Shown here: piece by piece, positions 1 to 9,577 of the stretch
Layout: each line of letters starts with the position of its first letter
Position numbering within the stretch: the stretch's first letter is position 1
Origin: Angomonas deanei
Taxonomy: Eukaryota; Euglenozoa; Kinetoplastea; Trypanosomatida; Trypanosomatidae
NCBI GenBank assembly: GCA_903995115.1
Contig: LR877156.1
Span: 62,001 to 126,000 of the forward strand
DNA: 64,000 nt
Direction of reading: 5' to 3'
The notes under the pieces: generated by a model
The model's database searches: none
What the model was told of the DNA's origin: nothing
Seen by the model: the letters and a program-made list of their open reading frames with translations, nothing else
Translations under genes and position numbers: made by a program

Positions 1-1
1 G

Positions 2-326
2 GAAAATGAGGCCATGTTTCACTCTGTAGAACTTCTCTCTTCCTCAGACGAACCGCATATCAGGGCGAACTCGGAAATAAAAGTATTCCTCGCCGCATCG
101 AAGGTGGAGGATATGCTGCTGCCACCGCCAGTGGGAACGTTTGTAACATTTGTATCTGGATGAAGAGAAGGAAGAGGCGTGTTTCTCGCTGCTCAGTATG
201 TTTTATTTCAACGTGGTGACGAGGCGGGTGGAGCGCGTGGAGCGAACTGTTCAACCCGTTGCAACGTGCGACAACAGACAGGTGATGATGGATTGTTTCG
301 CATTTAGACCTCTACTAGAACTTTAG
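2..326 (+). CDS. 3' end of an unknown gene, cut by window start
   Basis: A reading frame is open from base 2 to a TGA at 161-163, and a second frame continues coding-like sequence (acidic Glu/Lys run, then Arg/Val-rich) to a TAG at 324-326. The two could be one C-terminus with a frame break near 145-165, a pattern seen elsewhere in this window. No family is recognisable. It lies upstream of malate dehydrogenase on the same strand, as expected for the preceding gene of a polycistron. It could equally be 3' UTR with chance open frames. Confidence 0.3.
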
Positions 327-427
327 ATATTTGTACATTGTATGTTTATTATTATTATTGCTATTCCACCCATCGAGCAAAGGGGGAAAAGTAGCGCGCT
401 GAGATTTTTTTGGCTATTTTTACGGCA

Positions 428-452
428 TTTGTCTCCCTCCCTACCTTCCCAG
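428..452 (+). promoter_or_regulatory. Predicted trans-splice acceptor for MDH
   Basis: A pyrimidine-rich stretch (TTTGTCTCCCTCCCTACC...) ends in CAG at 450-452, 56 bases before the ATG at 509. This is the standard kinetoplastid acceptor for spliced-leader addition. It also argues against the longer upstream ATG at 410, which would lie outside the mature mRNA. Confidence 0.65.
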
Positions 453-508
453 GTCTTTCATCTTTCGTTACATTAGCAAATCTTCAAAACCTAGAAACAA
501 AACAAAAT

Positions 509-1489
509 ATGCCTGCCACTAAAGTTGCCATCACCGGCGCCGCTGGTCAGATTGGGTACTCTATCGTCCCTCTCATCGCGCGAGGAAACCTCCTCGGACC
601 CGACCAGCACGTGGAGCTGCACCTTTTGGATATTGAGCCCGCCATGAAGACACTCGAGGGTGTCAAGGCGGAACTCCAGGACTGCGCCTTCCCCCTTCTC
701 GACAACGTGGTGATCACCTCGGACCCCAAGGTTGCCTTTTCTGGTGTGTCTTTCGCCATTCTCTGCGGTGCCTTCCCCCGCAAGGATGGTATGGAGCGAA
801 AGGATCTGCTGGAGATGAACAAGAAAATCTTCAGTGCGCAGGGAGCGGCCATGGCCGAGGTCGCCACCGATGACTGCCGCGTGCTCGTGGTCGGCAACCC
901 CGCCAACACCAACGCGCTCATCCTCCTCAAGTCCTCCAATGGTAAACTCAAGCCGCGCAACGTCACGGCCATGACCCGCCTGGACCACAACCGCTCTCTT
1001 TCCCTCCTCGCCGAGAAGGCCGGCGTCCACGTGAAGGAGGTGCGCAATGCCATTATCTGGGGTAACCACAGCTCGACGCAGGTGCCCGATGTGAACTCCG
1101 CCACGATCGACGGCAAGCCCGCCCGCGAGACGCTGAAGGACGACGCCTTCCTCGATGGCCCCTTCATGAAGCAGGTGCAACAGAGAGGTGGTGAGATCAT
1201 CAAGCTGCGCGGACTGTCCTCCGCCATGTCGGCCGCGAAGGCCGCCGTGGACCACGTGCACGACTGGGTGCTTGGGACGGCGGAGGGAACGCACGTCTCC
1301 ATGGGCGTGTACTCCACCGGCAACTCGTACGGGGTTCCGGACGATCTGATCTATAGCTTCCCCTGCACCTGCAAGGATGGCGAGTGGACTATTGTGGACG
1401 GTGTCAACGTCACCCCCGCCATTCAGAACCTGATGGAGCTATCCGCTACCGAACTGCAGGAGGAGAAGGAGCAGGCTGGCGTGAATTAA
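509..1489 (+). CDS. MDH: Malate dehydrogenase, cytosolic type
   Basis: It interconverts malate and oxaloacetate with NAD(H). The 326-residue length is typical of the cytosolic MDH1-type family. Visible landmarks are the Rossmann motif GAAGQIG (about 10-16), the NPANTN segment (about 130-135), substrate-binding Arg and Asp in TRLDHNR (about 157-162), and the catalytic His in IIWGNHS (about residue 187). An in-frame ATG at 410 would add 33 hydrophobic residues, but it precedes the predicted trans-splice site at 451-452, so 509 is preferred. There is no N-terminal targeting peptide and no C-terminal SKL-like glycosomal signal (it ends AGVN), which fits a cytosolic enzyme. The codons favour C at the third position, as in highly expressed genes. 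Confidence 0.95.
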   Translation: MPATKVAITGAAGQIGYSIVPLIARGNLLGPDQHVELHLLDIEPAMKTLEGVKAELQDCAFPLLDNVVITSDPKVAFSGVSFAILCGAFPRKDGMERKDLLEMNKKIFSAQGAAMAEVATDDCRVLVVGNPANTNALILLKSSNGKLKPRNVTAMTRLDHNRSLSLLAEKAGVHVKEVRNAIIWGNHSSTQVPDVNSATIDGKPARETLKDDAFLDGPFMKQVQQRGGEIIKLRGLSSAMSAAKAAVDHVHDWVLGTAEGTHVSMGVYSTGNSYGVPDDLIYSFPCTCKDGEWTIVDGVNVTPAIQNLMELSATELQEEKEQAGVN

Positions 1490-1796
1490 ACCAGTGAGGC
1501 TATCCTCCCTGTTGTTGTTGTTTTTATTTATTTATTTATTATCATCAAAAAAAAAAAAAAAGTCCTTACATACAGCACAAAAAAATGAAAACAATAAGCA
1601 AGGAAACTGAGAAACAGCATCCCTGAGAATCGGGAGAAAACGGGAAAGTAAACTTTGGGCAAGAAAAAATAAACCAGATAAAGCACAACTGAAATACAAG
1701 TTTGTATTTTGGCGTCACATCCTCTTCTTTTTCATTCCCCTCTTTATTTTCAACACAAATAAATCAAGTGGTTTTTTTTTTTTTTTTAGTGAAGCG
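1490..1796 (+). other. Intergenic region MDH to F-box-like gene
   Basis: AT-rich spacer with TTTA repeats near 1525-1540 and an A-run just after. It ends in a run of about 17 T followed by AG (1771-1789), a clear trans-splice acceptor 7 bases before the ATG at 1797. No gene is visible. Confidence 0.6.
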
Positions 1797-3065
1797 ATGG
1801 AGTCAAAAAGAAGGGCGAATAGGGCGGTGGCAGCGTTAACAGAGGCTACTGGAGAGTACGCGTTCCTCAGTCACTCTCCTCTCATTCATAGTGCCGCGAG
1901 GAATGCGCCAATGAAAGGAATCACCCGCTATGCCAGTGTGGATAAGCTCAATGAGGCGTACACCAAGCCGTACCCCTTCCTGAAGGAACTGGAGATGATA
2001 GAGTCCCTCCAAGTCGTCCCGCCCCCCAGGGACGAGGCGGCGCTCCTGGGAGAGGAGGCGTGGGAGTGTGTCATCCAGTACCTAGACCATCAGTCTCTCG
2101 CCCAGCTGTCGGGGTGCTGTCGTAGACTTCGGACGCTCGTCTTGAAGAATGAGGTGCTGGATTCGGTCCACCTCGTGCCCTACTTTGTAGCGCACAACAC
2201 CATTAACGATGAAGCCGTCATGCAATCCTTTACAGAGTACTTTGACACCTATTCTCGCGGACAGCGCGTGAAGCACATTGCCTGCGTGAACAGCACATAC
2301 GACGCAACTCTTCCTCCCGTTGCCTCCCCACCAAGTGGTAACCTCAACTGGCTACTGCAGATGAGCGGGAAGTGTCCGCTCTTGTCCACGCTAGACGTCC
2401 GTGGGGTGCGCTGGGGGCCCTCCCTTCTGCTGAAGTACTTCCTCAGCGATCTGCACCTAGTCGCCCCGAAGCTGCAAGCGCTCAAGATTGGTCCTGAAAT
2501 ATACGATCACTGGGTAGACGGCTGGTGGAGCCGGCAGGATGACCTACAGCTGTTCGTGCTATCCTCCCGCAGACTGCAGCCGGCGTCTAGCGGTAGTGAG
2601 GAGGAAACCGTTCCGTCCGCGACTGTACTGCGGGAGGACTTTTTCACCATGTTGGGTGCGCCAGACAGGAATTGGTGCGTGAAGGTGTGGTGCCCTCTGG
2701 ATGAGTCTTCCCTCAAGCGATTGTTGACCCCGACCGCGCCGTGGGCGGAGTTGGTGGAGTTGACCGTCAATGTGGAGGGGCACGTGGATCTGTTTTGTGG
2801 TCAGCCGGACCCCCTCGCCCCGGAAGACGCGAAGAAGGGGGCCAAGGTGGGTAAGAAGGCGGGTGGTGAAAACGGTGACTCCTCGGCTGCCTTCCCAGCT
2901 CTGAAGTCGTTCACCGTTGCCAACCTAGATAGCAGGCCCGCCGCCGTCGCGGACTGGTGGCGTAAACTTTCCCTGCAAGCCCCGAATATGGCGCACTTCA
3001 ACGTGTGCAACACCCCAAAAACACCGGTTGGAACGAAAGGAAAGTCGAAGAGCAAGAAGGCGTAA
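1797..3065 (+). CDS. F-box-like protein
   Basis: Protein of 422 residues. Around residues 80-120 there is an F-box-like segment (LLGEEAWECVIQYLD..SLAQLSGCCRRLRTLV), the usual helix pattern that binds SKP1 in SCF ubiquitin ligases. The rest contains Leu-rich stretches (STLDVRGVRWGPSLL, LQALKIGPE, LKSFTVANLD) that look like irregular leucine-rich repeats, the usual substrate-binding partner of an F-box. The C-terminus is Lys-rich (GTKGKSKSKKA). The start follows a T-run and AG by a few bases. Role as an SCF adaptor is inferred; the substrate is unknown. Confidence 0.6.
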   Translation: MESKRRANRAVAALTEATGEYAFLSHSPLIHSAARNAPMKGITRYASVDKLNEAYTKPYPFLKELEMIESLQVVPPPRDEAALLGEEAWECVIQYLDHQSLAQLSGCCRRLRTLVLKNEVLDSVHLVPYFVAHNTINDEAVMQSFTEYFDTYSRGQRVKHIACVNSTYDATLPPVASPPSGNLNWLLQMSGKCPLLSTLDVRGVRWGPSLLLKYFLSDLHLVAPKLQALKIGPEIYDHWVDGWWSRQDDLQLFVLSSRRLQPASSGSEEETVPSATVLREDFFTMLGAPDRNWCVKVWCPLDESSLKRLLTPTAPWAELVELTVNVEGHVDLFCGQPDPLAPEDAKKGAKVGKKAGGENGDSSAAFPALKSFTVANLDSRPAAVADWWRKLSLQAPNMAHFNVCNTPKTPVGTKGKSKSKKA

Positions 3066-3180
3066 CGTCTTTTCTTGCTCCCTGTACATACATATGTAAA
3101 CTAATACCTTTGTTATTGTTGTTATTTGTACACATTCTAAAAAGATCATGTGGAAGAATTGCTGAAATGCGTTATGTTCG

Positions 3181-3237
3181 GTTGTGTTACTTTCTATTGT
3201 CTTACCTACTTTCTTCTATTATTATTTTTTCGGTCAG
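3181..3237 (+). promoter_or_regulatory. Predicted trans-splice acceptor for RING gene
   Basis: A long T/C-rich stretch ends in TCAG at about 3234-3237, nine bases before ATG 3246. The longer open frame from 3150 would translate the pyrimidine tract itself into a Phe/Leu-rich leader, so it is not the true N-terminus. Confidence 0.6.
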
Positions 3238-3245
3238 TTAGGGTA

Positions 3246-4355
3246 ATGAAGCATAAGGACGAAATATTAGAGTGTTGTGAGTGTGCCACTGCAGTAGGGA
3301 TAGAAGGACCCCAGAGGGGATCCTTCCTTCTTCCGTGCCAGCACGTCATGCACATGAGTTGTTTAGAATTTTACAAGCAGCAGGCGAACCTCCTTCGCCG
3401 CCTGTACAATGGACAGAGGGAGTTACAATTAGACTTGGTAGAAGACGTGGCGGTGTCGGAGGAAATCAAGTGTCCTCGGTGTAGTGAGAAGGTGCAGCGT
3501 ATTGTTCCCCTATTTGTAGCGGCACCAGAAGACTATTCCTTTTCTGCCATTCACCATGAATCGGAGGAGAATATGCAAAAAGTACTAAAAGCACAAAAGA
3601 GTTACCTTGACAAGCTGCGTGGTCTCACCCGCAGTAGTAAGCGAGTTCTCCAATTAGGTCGGCAGTGTGCGGGGTTGCACAACCAGCGGGAGGCATTGCT
3701 GAACGAGATGAAGCAGTTCAACAAGTTTCTTCCCGTCCTCTCGCCGCCACCGCCGGGGGAGAGGACAGCGGAGGAGGGTAGCCCCCTGCTCGCGATCGAT
3801 AGAATGAACAAAACCGAATTAGAATTGTACCTCGCACAAACGGCGCCCTCTCTCGCCCAATCGCAGGTCGAACTGCTGCGGGAGAGGGAACAGGTGGACC
3901 GTCGCAAAAAAACACTCAACGCACTTCGGCTGAAATATCAAAACCTCAAAGCGGAGCGTGGCGGTATCGTCCGACCGAGGGAGCCGGAAGAGGACGAAGA
4001 CACCAACTGTTTTAAGCGCCAACGACTGACCGCCATTCACTTGAGTCACCCCTCCCGCCGCGGTGTCCCCGCGATCGATGTGGACACTGTACCAGAGCGG
4101 GTGAGCACCGTGGAGGGGAAACAGAAGGTGTACGAAATACTGTCCGACGAGGAGGACTCCAACGCCGTGATTCATATAGATAGCGAGGAGGACACTAGTA
4201 GTGTGCCGCCCGCAGAAACGGAAAGTCCGGAGGGGTCGGTGGATTACTTTGTGCCGCACCCGCAGTCCAGTATCAATTGTAGCAAGACGGCACACTTTGT
4301 TCGCCTACTTCCCAGACGTGAAGATAGACTGTGGCAACCTTCCTTACAGTTCTGA
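3246..4355 (+). CDS. RING-finger protein with C-terminal SIM-like motifs
   Basis: Predicted E3 ubiquitin (or SUMO) ligase of 369 residues. The RING ligands read C10-x2-C13, then C31-x-H33-x2-H36-x2-C39, then C76-x2-C79, a RING-H2 layout with a long second spacer. A Leu/Gln/Glu-rich coiled coil follows (about 115-235, with a Pro-rich break). Near residues 295-320 are two hydrophobic-plus-acidic motifs, YEILSDEED and VIHIDSEED, the form of SUMO-interaction motifs. A basic patch (CFKRQRL) may be a nuclear signal. RING plus SIMs suggests a SUMO-targeted ubiquitin ligase or a TRAIP-like nuclear ligase; this is inference. The start is set by the acceptor at 3236-3237. Confidence 0.7.
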   Translation: MKHKDEILECCECATAVGIEGPQRGSFLLPCQHVMHMSCLEFYKQQANLLRRLYNGQRELQLDLVEDVAVSEEIKCPRCSEKVQRIVPLFVAAPEDYSFSAIHHESEENMQKVLKAQKSYLDKLRGLTRSSKRVLQLGRQCAGLHNQREALLNEMKQFNKFLPVLSPPPPGERTAEEGSPLLAIDRMNKTELELYLAQTAPSLAQSQVELLREREQVDRRKKTLNALRLKYQNLKAERGGIVRPREPEEDEDTNCFKRQRLTAIHLSHPSRRGVPAIDVDTVPERVSTVEGKQKVYEILSDEEDSNAVIHIDSEEDTSSVPPAETESPEGSVDYFVPHPQSSINCSKTAHFVRLLPRREDRLWQPSLQF

Positions 4356-4490
4356 ACTTATTTGTACGTTGCGTGTAAATTATAAACTGCAATCTCTATT
4401 CGGTTATTATGGTTATGGTTTATTATCTTGTTAATATTATTGGGAAAAAACGTATTATTTCCTTTCAGTGCTTCGAATACTGTTTTTTTT

Positions 4491-4519
4491 TTCCTCCATT
4501 TTTTTTTTTTTTTTCACAG
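4491..4519 (+). promoter_or_regulatory. Predicted trans-splice acceptor for divergent HSP70
   Basis: Almost pure T tract followed by CACAG ending at 4519, nine bases before ATG 4528. An in-frame ATG at 4468 would encode a Phe-rich leader made from this tract, so 4528 is the likely start. Confidence 0.65.
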
Positions 4520-4527
4520 CAAAGAAA

Positions 4528-6453
4528 ATGAACGAAGTTTTTGATGGCGCAATCGGTATCGATCTCGGTACCACTTTCTCGTGTGTGGCGGTTCTCCTGA
4601 ATGACCAGGTGCAGGTGATACCAAACGATCAAGGCAACCGCACCACCCCCTCTTGTGTCGCCTTCCACGCCGACGACGTGTTGGTTGGGGACGCAGCAAA
4701 GAACTTGGTCGCCCGCGGTGCCCCCGGCATTGTGTACGACGCCAAGCGTATGATCGGCTGTCGATTTAGCGAAAAGAGTATCCAGGAGGACAGCCGTCGA
4801 TGGCCCTTCACAGTCAAGGCGGGGGAGCAAGACAGAGTGCTAATTGAGGTGGACTTCAAAGGAGAAAAGTTGTCCCTCTCACCGGAGCAAATATCGTCCA
4901 AAGTGTTAGAGTACTTGAAGCACTGCGCGGAAAAGTACATTGGCAAGCGTGTCACCAAGGCCGTCATTACGGTGCCGGCGTACTTCAACGACGCCCAGCG
5001 AGACCGCACGAAGGCGGCGGCGGCTATCGCTGGTCTGGAGGTGCTCCGTATAGTGAATGAGCCCACCGCTGCTGCCCTGTGTTATGGTCTGGGAATAGGC
5101 TCCGGCACGGGAGAGCAACAGGGAAAAGAAAAGGCGATCGACGTGGTGGTCTTTGATTTTGGTGGTGGTACGTTCGATGTGTCCGTCATCACCATCGACG
5201 CCGGTTCCTTTGCCGTTCGCGCCACCGCTGGTGACACGCACCTCGGTGGTCAGGATGTAGATTCAAATCTCTTAAAGTACGTTGCAGACAACTTGATGGC
5301 ACAGCACAACATTAACATACATGAGAACACGCGGCAGCTCGCCAAACTACGTGCCGCCTGCGAGAAGACGAAGCGCGCCCTGTCCCACTCCACGTCGGAA
5401 GAACTCGTCATGGACGGTTTACTGCCCGGGGGAGACGAATATACCATTAACATCTCCAGAGCCAAGCTGGAGGAGCTGAATGCAAAGCTCTTTGATCAGT
5501 GTATCGCCGTGGTACAGAAGGCGCTGAAAGATGCTGCCATCACGCCGGAGGAAATCGCGGAAGTTATTTTGGTAGGTGGCAGCTCACGTATACCAAAGCT
5601 GCAAGAAAAATTAACCGCCCTTTTTAAAGGAAAGAAGTTGTGTGGTGCAGTGAACCCCGACGAGGCGGTGGCGATTGGCGCTGCCGTGCAAGGAAGCATA
5701 CTGAGCTCCTCCCCCGAGCAGCAGTCGGCCAAGACCGCCGATGTGGTCCTGATGGATGTGGTGCCCCTCTCCATCGGGGTGGAAGTTGACAACGGCAAGT
5801 TTGACGTGATCATTCCTCGCAACACCACCATCCCATACAAGGCGGTGAAGGAGTACAGCACGGTGGAGGATTACCAGCAGGATGTGGACATTGTGGTCTA
5901 CGAGGGGGAGCGCCCCTTGACGAAACACAATCACAAACTGGGGGAGTTCTCCCTCGAGGGCATCACACGCGCCAAGAAGGGCGTCCCGACCATCAATGTT
6001 ACTTTTTCCGTCGACGCGGATGGGCTCCTGACAATTACCGCCACGGAGGCCGCCGCCGGCAAGTCCAAGTCCCTCACCGTCCAAAACAGCGAACGGCTGT
6101 CCGATGAAGAAATGAGTCAAATGATCGAAATGGCGAAAAAGTTCCAAAAAGAAGACTCCCTCCAAGTCGTAAAGGAGGACACGCGACACACGCTGGAGGG
6201 ACTGTTCCAAGAGATTAACACCTCCTTGGCCACCATGAAGCAGCCACCGTCGGCGAAGCTGCAGAAGCGAGTGAAGTTCCTTCCACACGGGGAAGACTGG
6301 GTCCGGGAGAAGCTTGACCACTACGAGAGCGTCAGAGAAATCAATGAGAAGGCGGACAAAATTAAGCATCTTTGCGACAAGGCACTAAAGCGTGCCCAGA
6401 CGGGAGTCGAGCGCGTCCCCATCGAAGAGACTCAAGACGGAGGAAGAGTCTGA
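4528..6453 (+). CDS. Divergent cytosolic HSP70 lacking EEVD (Hsp70.4-like)
   Basis: ATP-dependent chaperone of 641 residues. HSP70 signatures are present: IDLGTTFSC near the N-terminus, FDFGGGTFDVS, and LVGGSSRIPKLQ. The substrate-binding domain follows (VPLSIGVEVDNG, with NTTIPYK). Unlike the three tandem HSP70 genes at 12305-19129 it has no GGMP-rich tail and no C-terminal EEVD (it ends DGGRV), so it should not bind TPR co-chaperones such as HOP through EEVD. There is no signal peptide or mitochondrial presequence. Trypanosomatids have a cytosolic Hsp70.4 lacking EEVD; assignment to that subfamily is likely but rests on these traits only. Confidence 0.88.
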   Translation: MNEVFDGAIGIDLGTTFSCVAVLLNDQVQVIPNDQGNRTTPSCVAFHADDVLVGDAAKNLVARGAPGIVYDAKRMIGCRFSEKSIQEDSRRWPFTVKAGEQDRVLIEVDFKGEKLSLSPEQISSKVLEYLKHCAEKYIGKRVTKAVITVPAYFNDAQRDRTKAAAAIAGLEVLRIVNEPTAAALCYGLGIGSGTGEQQGKEKAIDVVVFDFGGGTFDVSVITIDAGSFAVRATAGDTHLGGQDVDSNLLKYVADNLMAQHNINIHENTRQLAKLRAACEKTKRALSHSTSEELVMDGLLPGGDEYTINISRAKLEELNAKLFDQCIAVVQKALKDAAITPEEIAEVILVGGSSRIPKLQEKLTALFKGKKLCGAVNPDEAVAIGAAVQGSILSSSPEQQSAKTADVVLMDVVPLSIGVEVDNGKFDVIIPRNTTIPYKAVKEYSTVEDYQQDVDIVVYEGERPLTKHNHKLGEFSLEGITRAKKGVPTINVTFSVDADGLLTITATEAAAGKSKSLTVQNSERLSDEEMSQMIEMAKKFQKEDSLQVVKEDTRHTLEGLFQEINTSLATMKQPPSAKLQKRVKFLPHGEDWVREKLDHYESVREINEKADKIKHLCDKALKRAQTGVERVPIEETQDGGRV

Positions 6454-6729
6454 GAGTGAAAACTCCAACGACAGCGACGGCTAAGCGTGTTACCCCTTGG
6501 GGGGGAAAAAAAACTTTATTTGATCTACCAAGTTCACAAAAGTGTATTATACACACTTTTGCGTTTGTGTTGCTAAACACAACGGACAATATCGTTTTCT
6601 TTGAGATTAAAAAACGAAACGACTGTCTCTTGGTACACTTCACACAGCCTCGCACAATTATACACTTCTCTCTGTTGTTTTTAACCCTTTTTTATTATTA
6701 TTTAGAAATCTAAAGTAAAAAAATACAAA

Positions 6730-7209
6730 ATGCCGCCCCCGAGTAAGGCAAAGAAGAGGGCCAGGCGTGATGACACGGCAGAGACGGCGCAGTCGAGGCG
6801 AAAGGAAGAGAAGGAAGAGGCGATGCGAAGAGCCCTTTCCAGTGCGTTTGGAGAGGCGAACAACAAGCGAGGGAAGCACGCGGCAGTGGATGAGTACGGC
6901 ATGGGCTCCCCCACGGACCGACTGCAGTTTGGGTACTCCCCCGCCGTCACAGAGGAGGCGGTGGTATACCACGGACAGTTCACGGCGGAGGAATGGATAG
7001 CGGCCAGACGGGAAAACGGCCGCAAGGTGTTTGTGAAGAAGGGAAAACTAGAAAAAACAAATCTGGAGCCGTTCACGTCGGTGCTCAAGTTGAAAAATTA
7101 CTGGAACACCCTCTCGCAGTTCACTCATGATGCTAGAGAGGATCACGTCGGTGTCAACGCGGCGGATGACCTACTCGAAATGTTAGCAGCGAAGCAGAGA
7201 ACAGAATAA
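6730..7209 (+). CDS. Small basic hypothetical protein
   Basis: Protein of 159 residues, family not recognised. The N-terminal third is highly charged (PSKAKKRARRDD, RRKEEKEEAMRR) and could be a nuclear localisation signal plus a helix. The C-terminal two thirds has a more globular composition with aromatic residues (FGYSPAVTEEAVVYHG, EEWIAARRENG, LKLKNYWNTLSQF). The ATG follows a TTTAG acceptor by about 25 bases. It sits in the same polycistron between HSP70 and a microprotein gene. The composition and good start context support a real gene. Confidence 0.6.
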   Translation: MPPPSKAKKRARRDDTAETAQSRRKEEKEEAMRRALSSAFGEANNKRGKHAAVDEYGMGSPTDRLQFGYSPAVTEEAVVYHGQFTAEEWIAARRENGRKVFVKKGKLEKTNLEPFTSVLKLKNYWNTLSQFTHDAREDHVGVNAADDLLEMLAAKQRTE

Positions 7210-7423
7210 CAAAAAAATGATTAATGGTATTTATAAGACGTTTAACACTTTAAAAACAAAACAAAAAAAAGTTTGATCGGTGGCTCCTTTTGATTCATTG
7301 CGTTTACCGTTTTGTGTTCTCTCCAGTCGGTTATTTCTTTCTCTCCACTGAATTCTCGTCTACAAGATCTGTTTTTTTTTTTGCATATCCAATAAAAACC
7401 AATTACTCGTTGTCTCACCTACA

Positions 7424-7684
7424 ATGGCCCAATTTCTAAAAAATGAGCTCCAGCGAAGGAGCTGGATGCGTTTCGCCTCCCCCATCTACTACGTCGGGCT
7501 ACTGTTAGCCCTATTATTCACACTCTACCTGGCTGTCGTTTCTGCTATCAATCACCAATATTCAGACACGGTGGTAGGGGTTTTACTCTTTCTGGTGGTG
7601 CTGTCCTTTGACTTTTCGATATGGAGATTTCTTCCCTGCGAGAAAAAGTACTGTGACGATGTGCTGCAGCGCGTTATTACTTAA
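7424..7684 (+). CDS. Small two-TM membrane protein
   Basis: Protein of 86 residues with a short basic N-terminus (KNELQRRSWMRF) and two hydrophobic spans, about 20-43 (YYVGLLLALLFTLYLAVV) and about 50-69 (VVGVLLFLVVLSFDF). This predicts a hairpin with both ends on one side. The C-terminus has two Cys (PCEKKYC). No family is recognised; size and topology resemble small ER or mitochondrial inner-membrane assembly proteins. A C/T-rich stretch just upstream (CGTTGTCTCACCTACA) and the position between same-strand genes support it. Confidence 0.55.
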   Translation: MAQFLKNELQRRSWMRFASPIYYVGLLLALLFTLYLAVVSAINHQYSDTVVGVLLFLVVLSFDFSIWRFLPCEKKYCDDVLQRVIT

Positions 7685-7929
7685 ACGTAATGACGTTGTC
7701 AATATGTAAATGTATCATGTTCTTTTGTTTTTGTTTTTTCTTTCTTTCTTCTCGTTCTTCCTGTTTCACCATCATTATAACAGTTTGTCTCGCTGTAATC
7801 ACCGTCGGTGTTGGCCACGCTTGTGTTTGTTTGTTTTCGCCACTCCCAGTTTGAGAGGAAGTTTGACTTTTTCCATTTCATTCACCTCTCTATCCCTCTC
7901 CCTTTAAAGATACACCCAAAGAAAAGAAA

Positions 7930-9410
7930 ATGACGGAGGGAAAACCAGAAAGGGCATTAGCGGGTATTAATTTCCCTCCCATAAAAACACGAGAGGAGGC
8001 GGCGAACGCGCAGCAGGCGGCTTCCGCCCCGGGGGACGTACGCAAGGATATGGAAGACGATATACCACCCGTCATCCGCAGTGTTCTAGAGATGTCCCAT
8101 CTCATGACCAGCGGGCACAGTCATTATTTCAGGGCGACGCCAGGCTACCAAGGAGGATTGTACTATGATGGGAAGCCCTTTTGTTTTGCGAGTGGCTACC
8201 GGGATAGCAAGCGACCGAGAGATATGGAGGACAAAGGGAACCACATGAAGTTGAAGGACCCCATCGTGTACGGGTGTCTCTCCCTGCCGGTGACCGCCGC
8301 ATATCTGATAGAATTGCATCGTAACCAGACCTTTGACCTGCACAAGCCGCTGGTGGCGTATCTGCCGTCGTTAGAGTCCAAGGTAGGGCCGGATGTCACG
8401 GCGAGGTCCATCCTCTCCTTCACCACGGTGCTGGACGACAAGGCGATTCTGCGGGACGCCAAGGCCAACTGGCGCGCCCCTCTCCTCTCTCTCAACCCCT
8501 GCGCCTCCATGCAGAAGTGCGTCTACGAGCCGATCAACCGCTTCCTCGCGGGTAAAGACACCAAATCATTAAACGGTAAAACCCAGCGGGAGAATCTGGC
8601 CCTCTACGTTGGCTCCTCCAAGCGTCCTTCCGCCATTCTCCGGCGGACCCCCAGAAAAGCCTCTCTGAGTCACTTTTCCGTTGCTCTTCTCATCGCGGCG
8701 GTGGAAACCCAACTAAAAGGTCAAACCTTTGAGGCCTCCATTCGTGAAAACTTTTTCACCAAGGCGCAGTGCCACGGCACGGGTTATGGGCCACCCAAGT
8801 TGTACCGCGACCCCAACGAAATGTTTTATCAGCCCACCGGACTAGCGCTGCAGCATCAGAACTTCAGGACCCCCGTGCATGGCGGTACATTAGACAACTG
8901 CGGTCCTCCCGTGTTTAACGCCTCTCTCAACATGTACGCCCCCGCCGAAGACTTTGGAAAGTTATTCCTCCTTTCTTTGGATGCCATCATGGACGCGAGA
9001 GAGGTGTTGCCGGAGACGGAGAAGGACGACTATCACTTCTGCGATTTTGGAATTGAGTTTGCCCCCAGAAGGACATGTGCTATAGCTCTCCGAGAGTTCT
9101 CACCGGGATAGACTTTGTCCCCTCTGCGGCGTCGTTTCGGTATAATATAGAGCACGACCTGGGCTGCTTCGGGGTGTCGTCGTGCGGCTCTCGGGGGGGT
9201 CGACTGTTCGCCAACACCCTTTCCAAGACCATTCAGTACTTGTTCGTGAAGCACGTGATTGGAAGTGGGGAGGACGCCACCAAGCCTGTCGACCTTAACG
9301 ATCCCGCTAACTCCGCTTCTACCGAGACGACAGAAAAGTTCGACAAGGTGGTGAAAAAGCGAGAGTTTAAGAATTACTTTAATAAGCATGATTCACATAA
9401 ACGGTTTTAA
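7930..9410 (+). CDS. Beta-lactamase-fold (serine hydrolase-like) protein, frame-broken
   Basis: The first frame runs 7930-9111 (393 residues) and the C-terminus continues in another frame to 9410. The segment YGCLSLPVTAAYLIEL followed by TFDLHKPLVAYLP matches the start of the class C beta-lactamase/LACTB domain, where SxxKP begins the helix and DLxxPVxxYLP follows. Here the Ser and Lys positions read Cys and Leu, so classical serine chemistry is doubtful. The downstream frame holds the expected Gly-rich end (FGVSSCGSRGGRLFAN). The break, near 9070-9110, therefore cuts one domain; assembly indel or young pseudogene. The first 50 residues look disordered. The acceptor is the pyrimidine tract just before 7910. 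Confidence 0.7.
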
Positions 9411-9577
9411 GCCAAAAGCAACAGCGAATGTACATTGGTGGGTGTCACACCTTTTTATTTCATTTTTCGCTGTGCGCAGAAAATGTACGTGAAGCACTCC
9501 CCAAAACATCGTACCTTCTTTTTCATCTATTCTGTTAAATGGTAATTTACGTTAGAGAAACAGTAAAAAAAAAAAAA

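Noticed and set aside
491-1323. Antisense open frames in MDH and similar ones in RACK1 and eS17
   Set aside because: Arise from GC-rich third positions of highly expressed genes; no similarity to known proteins.
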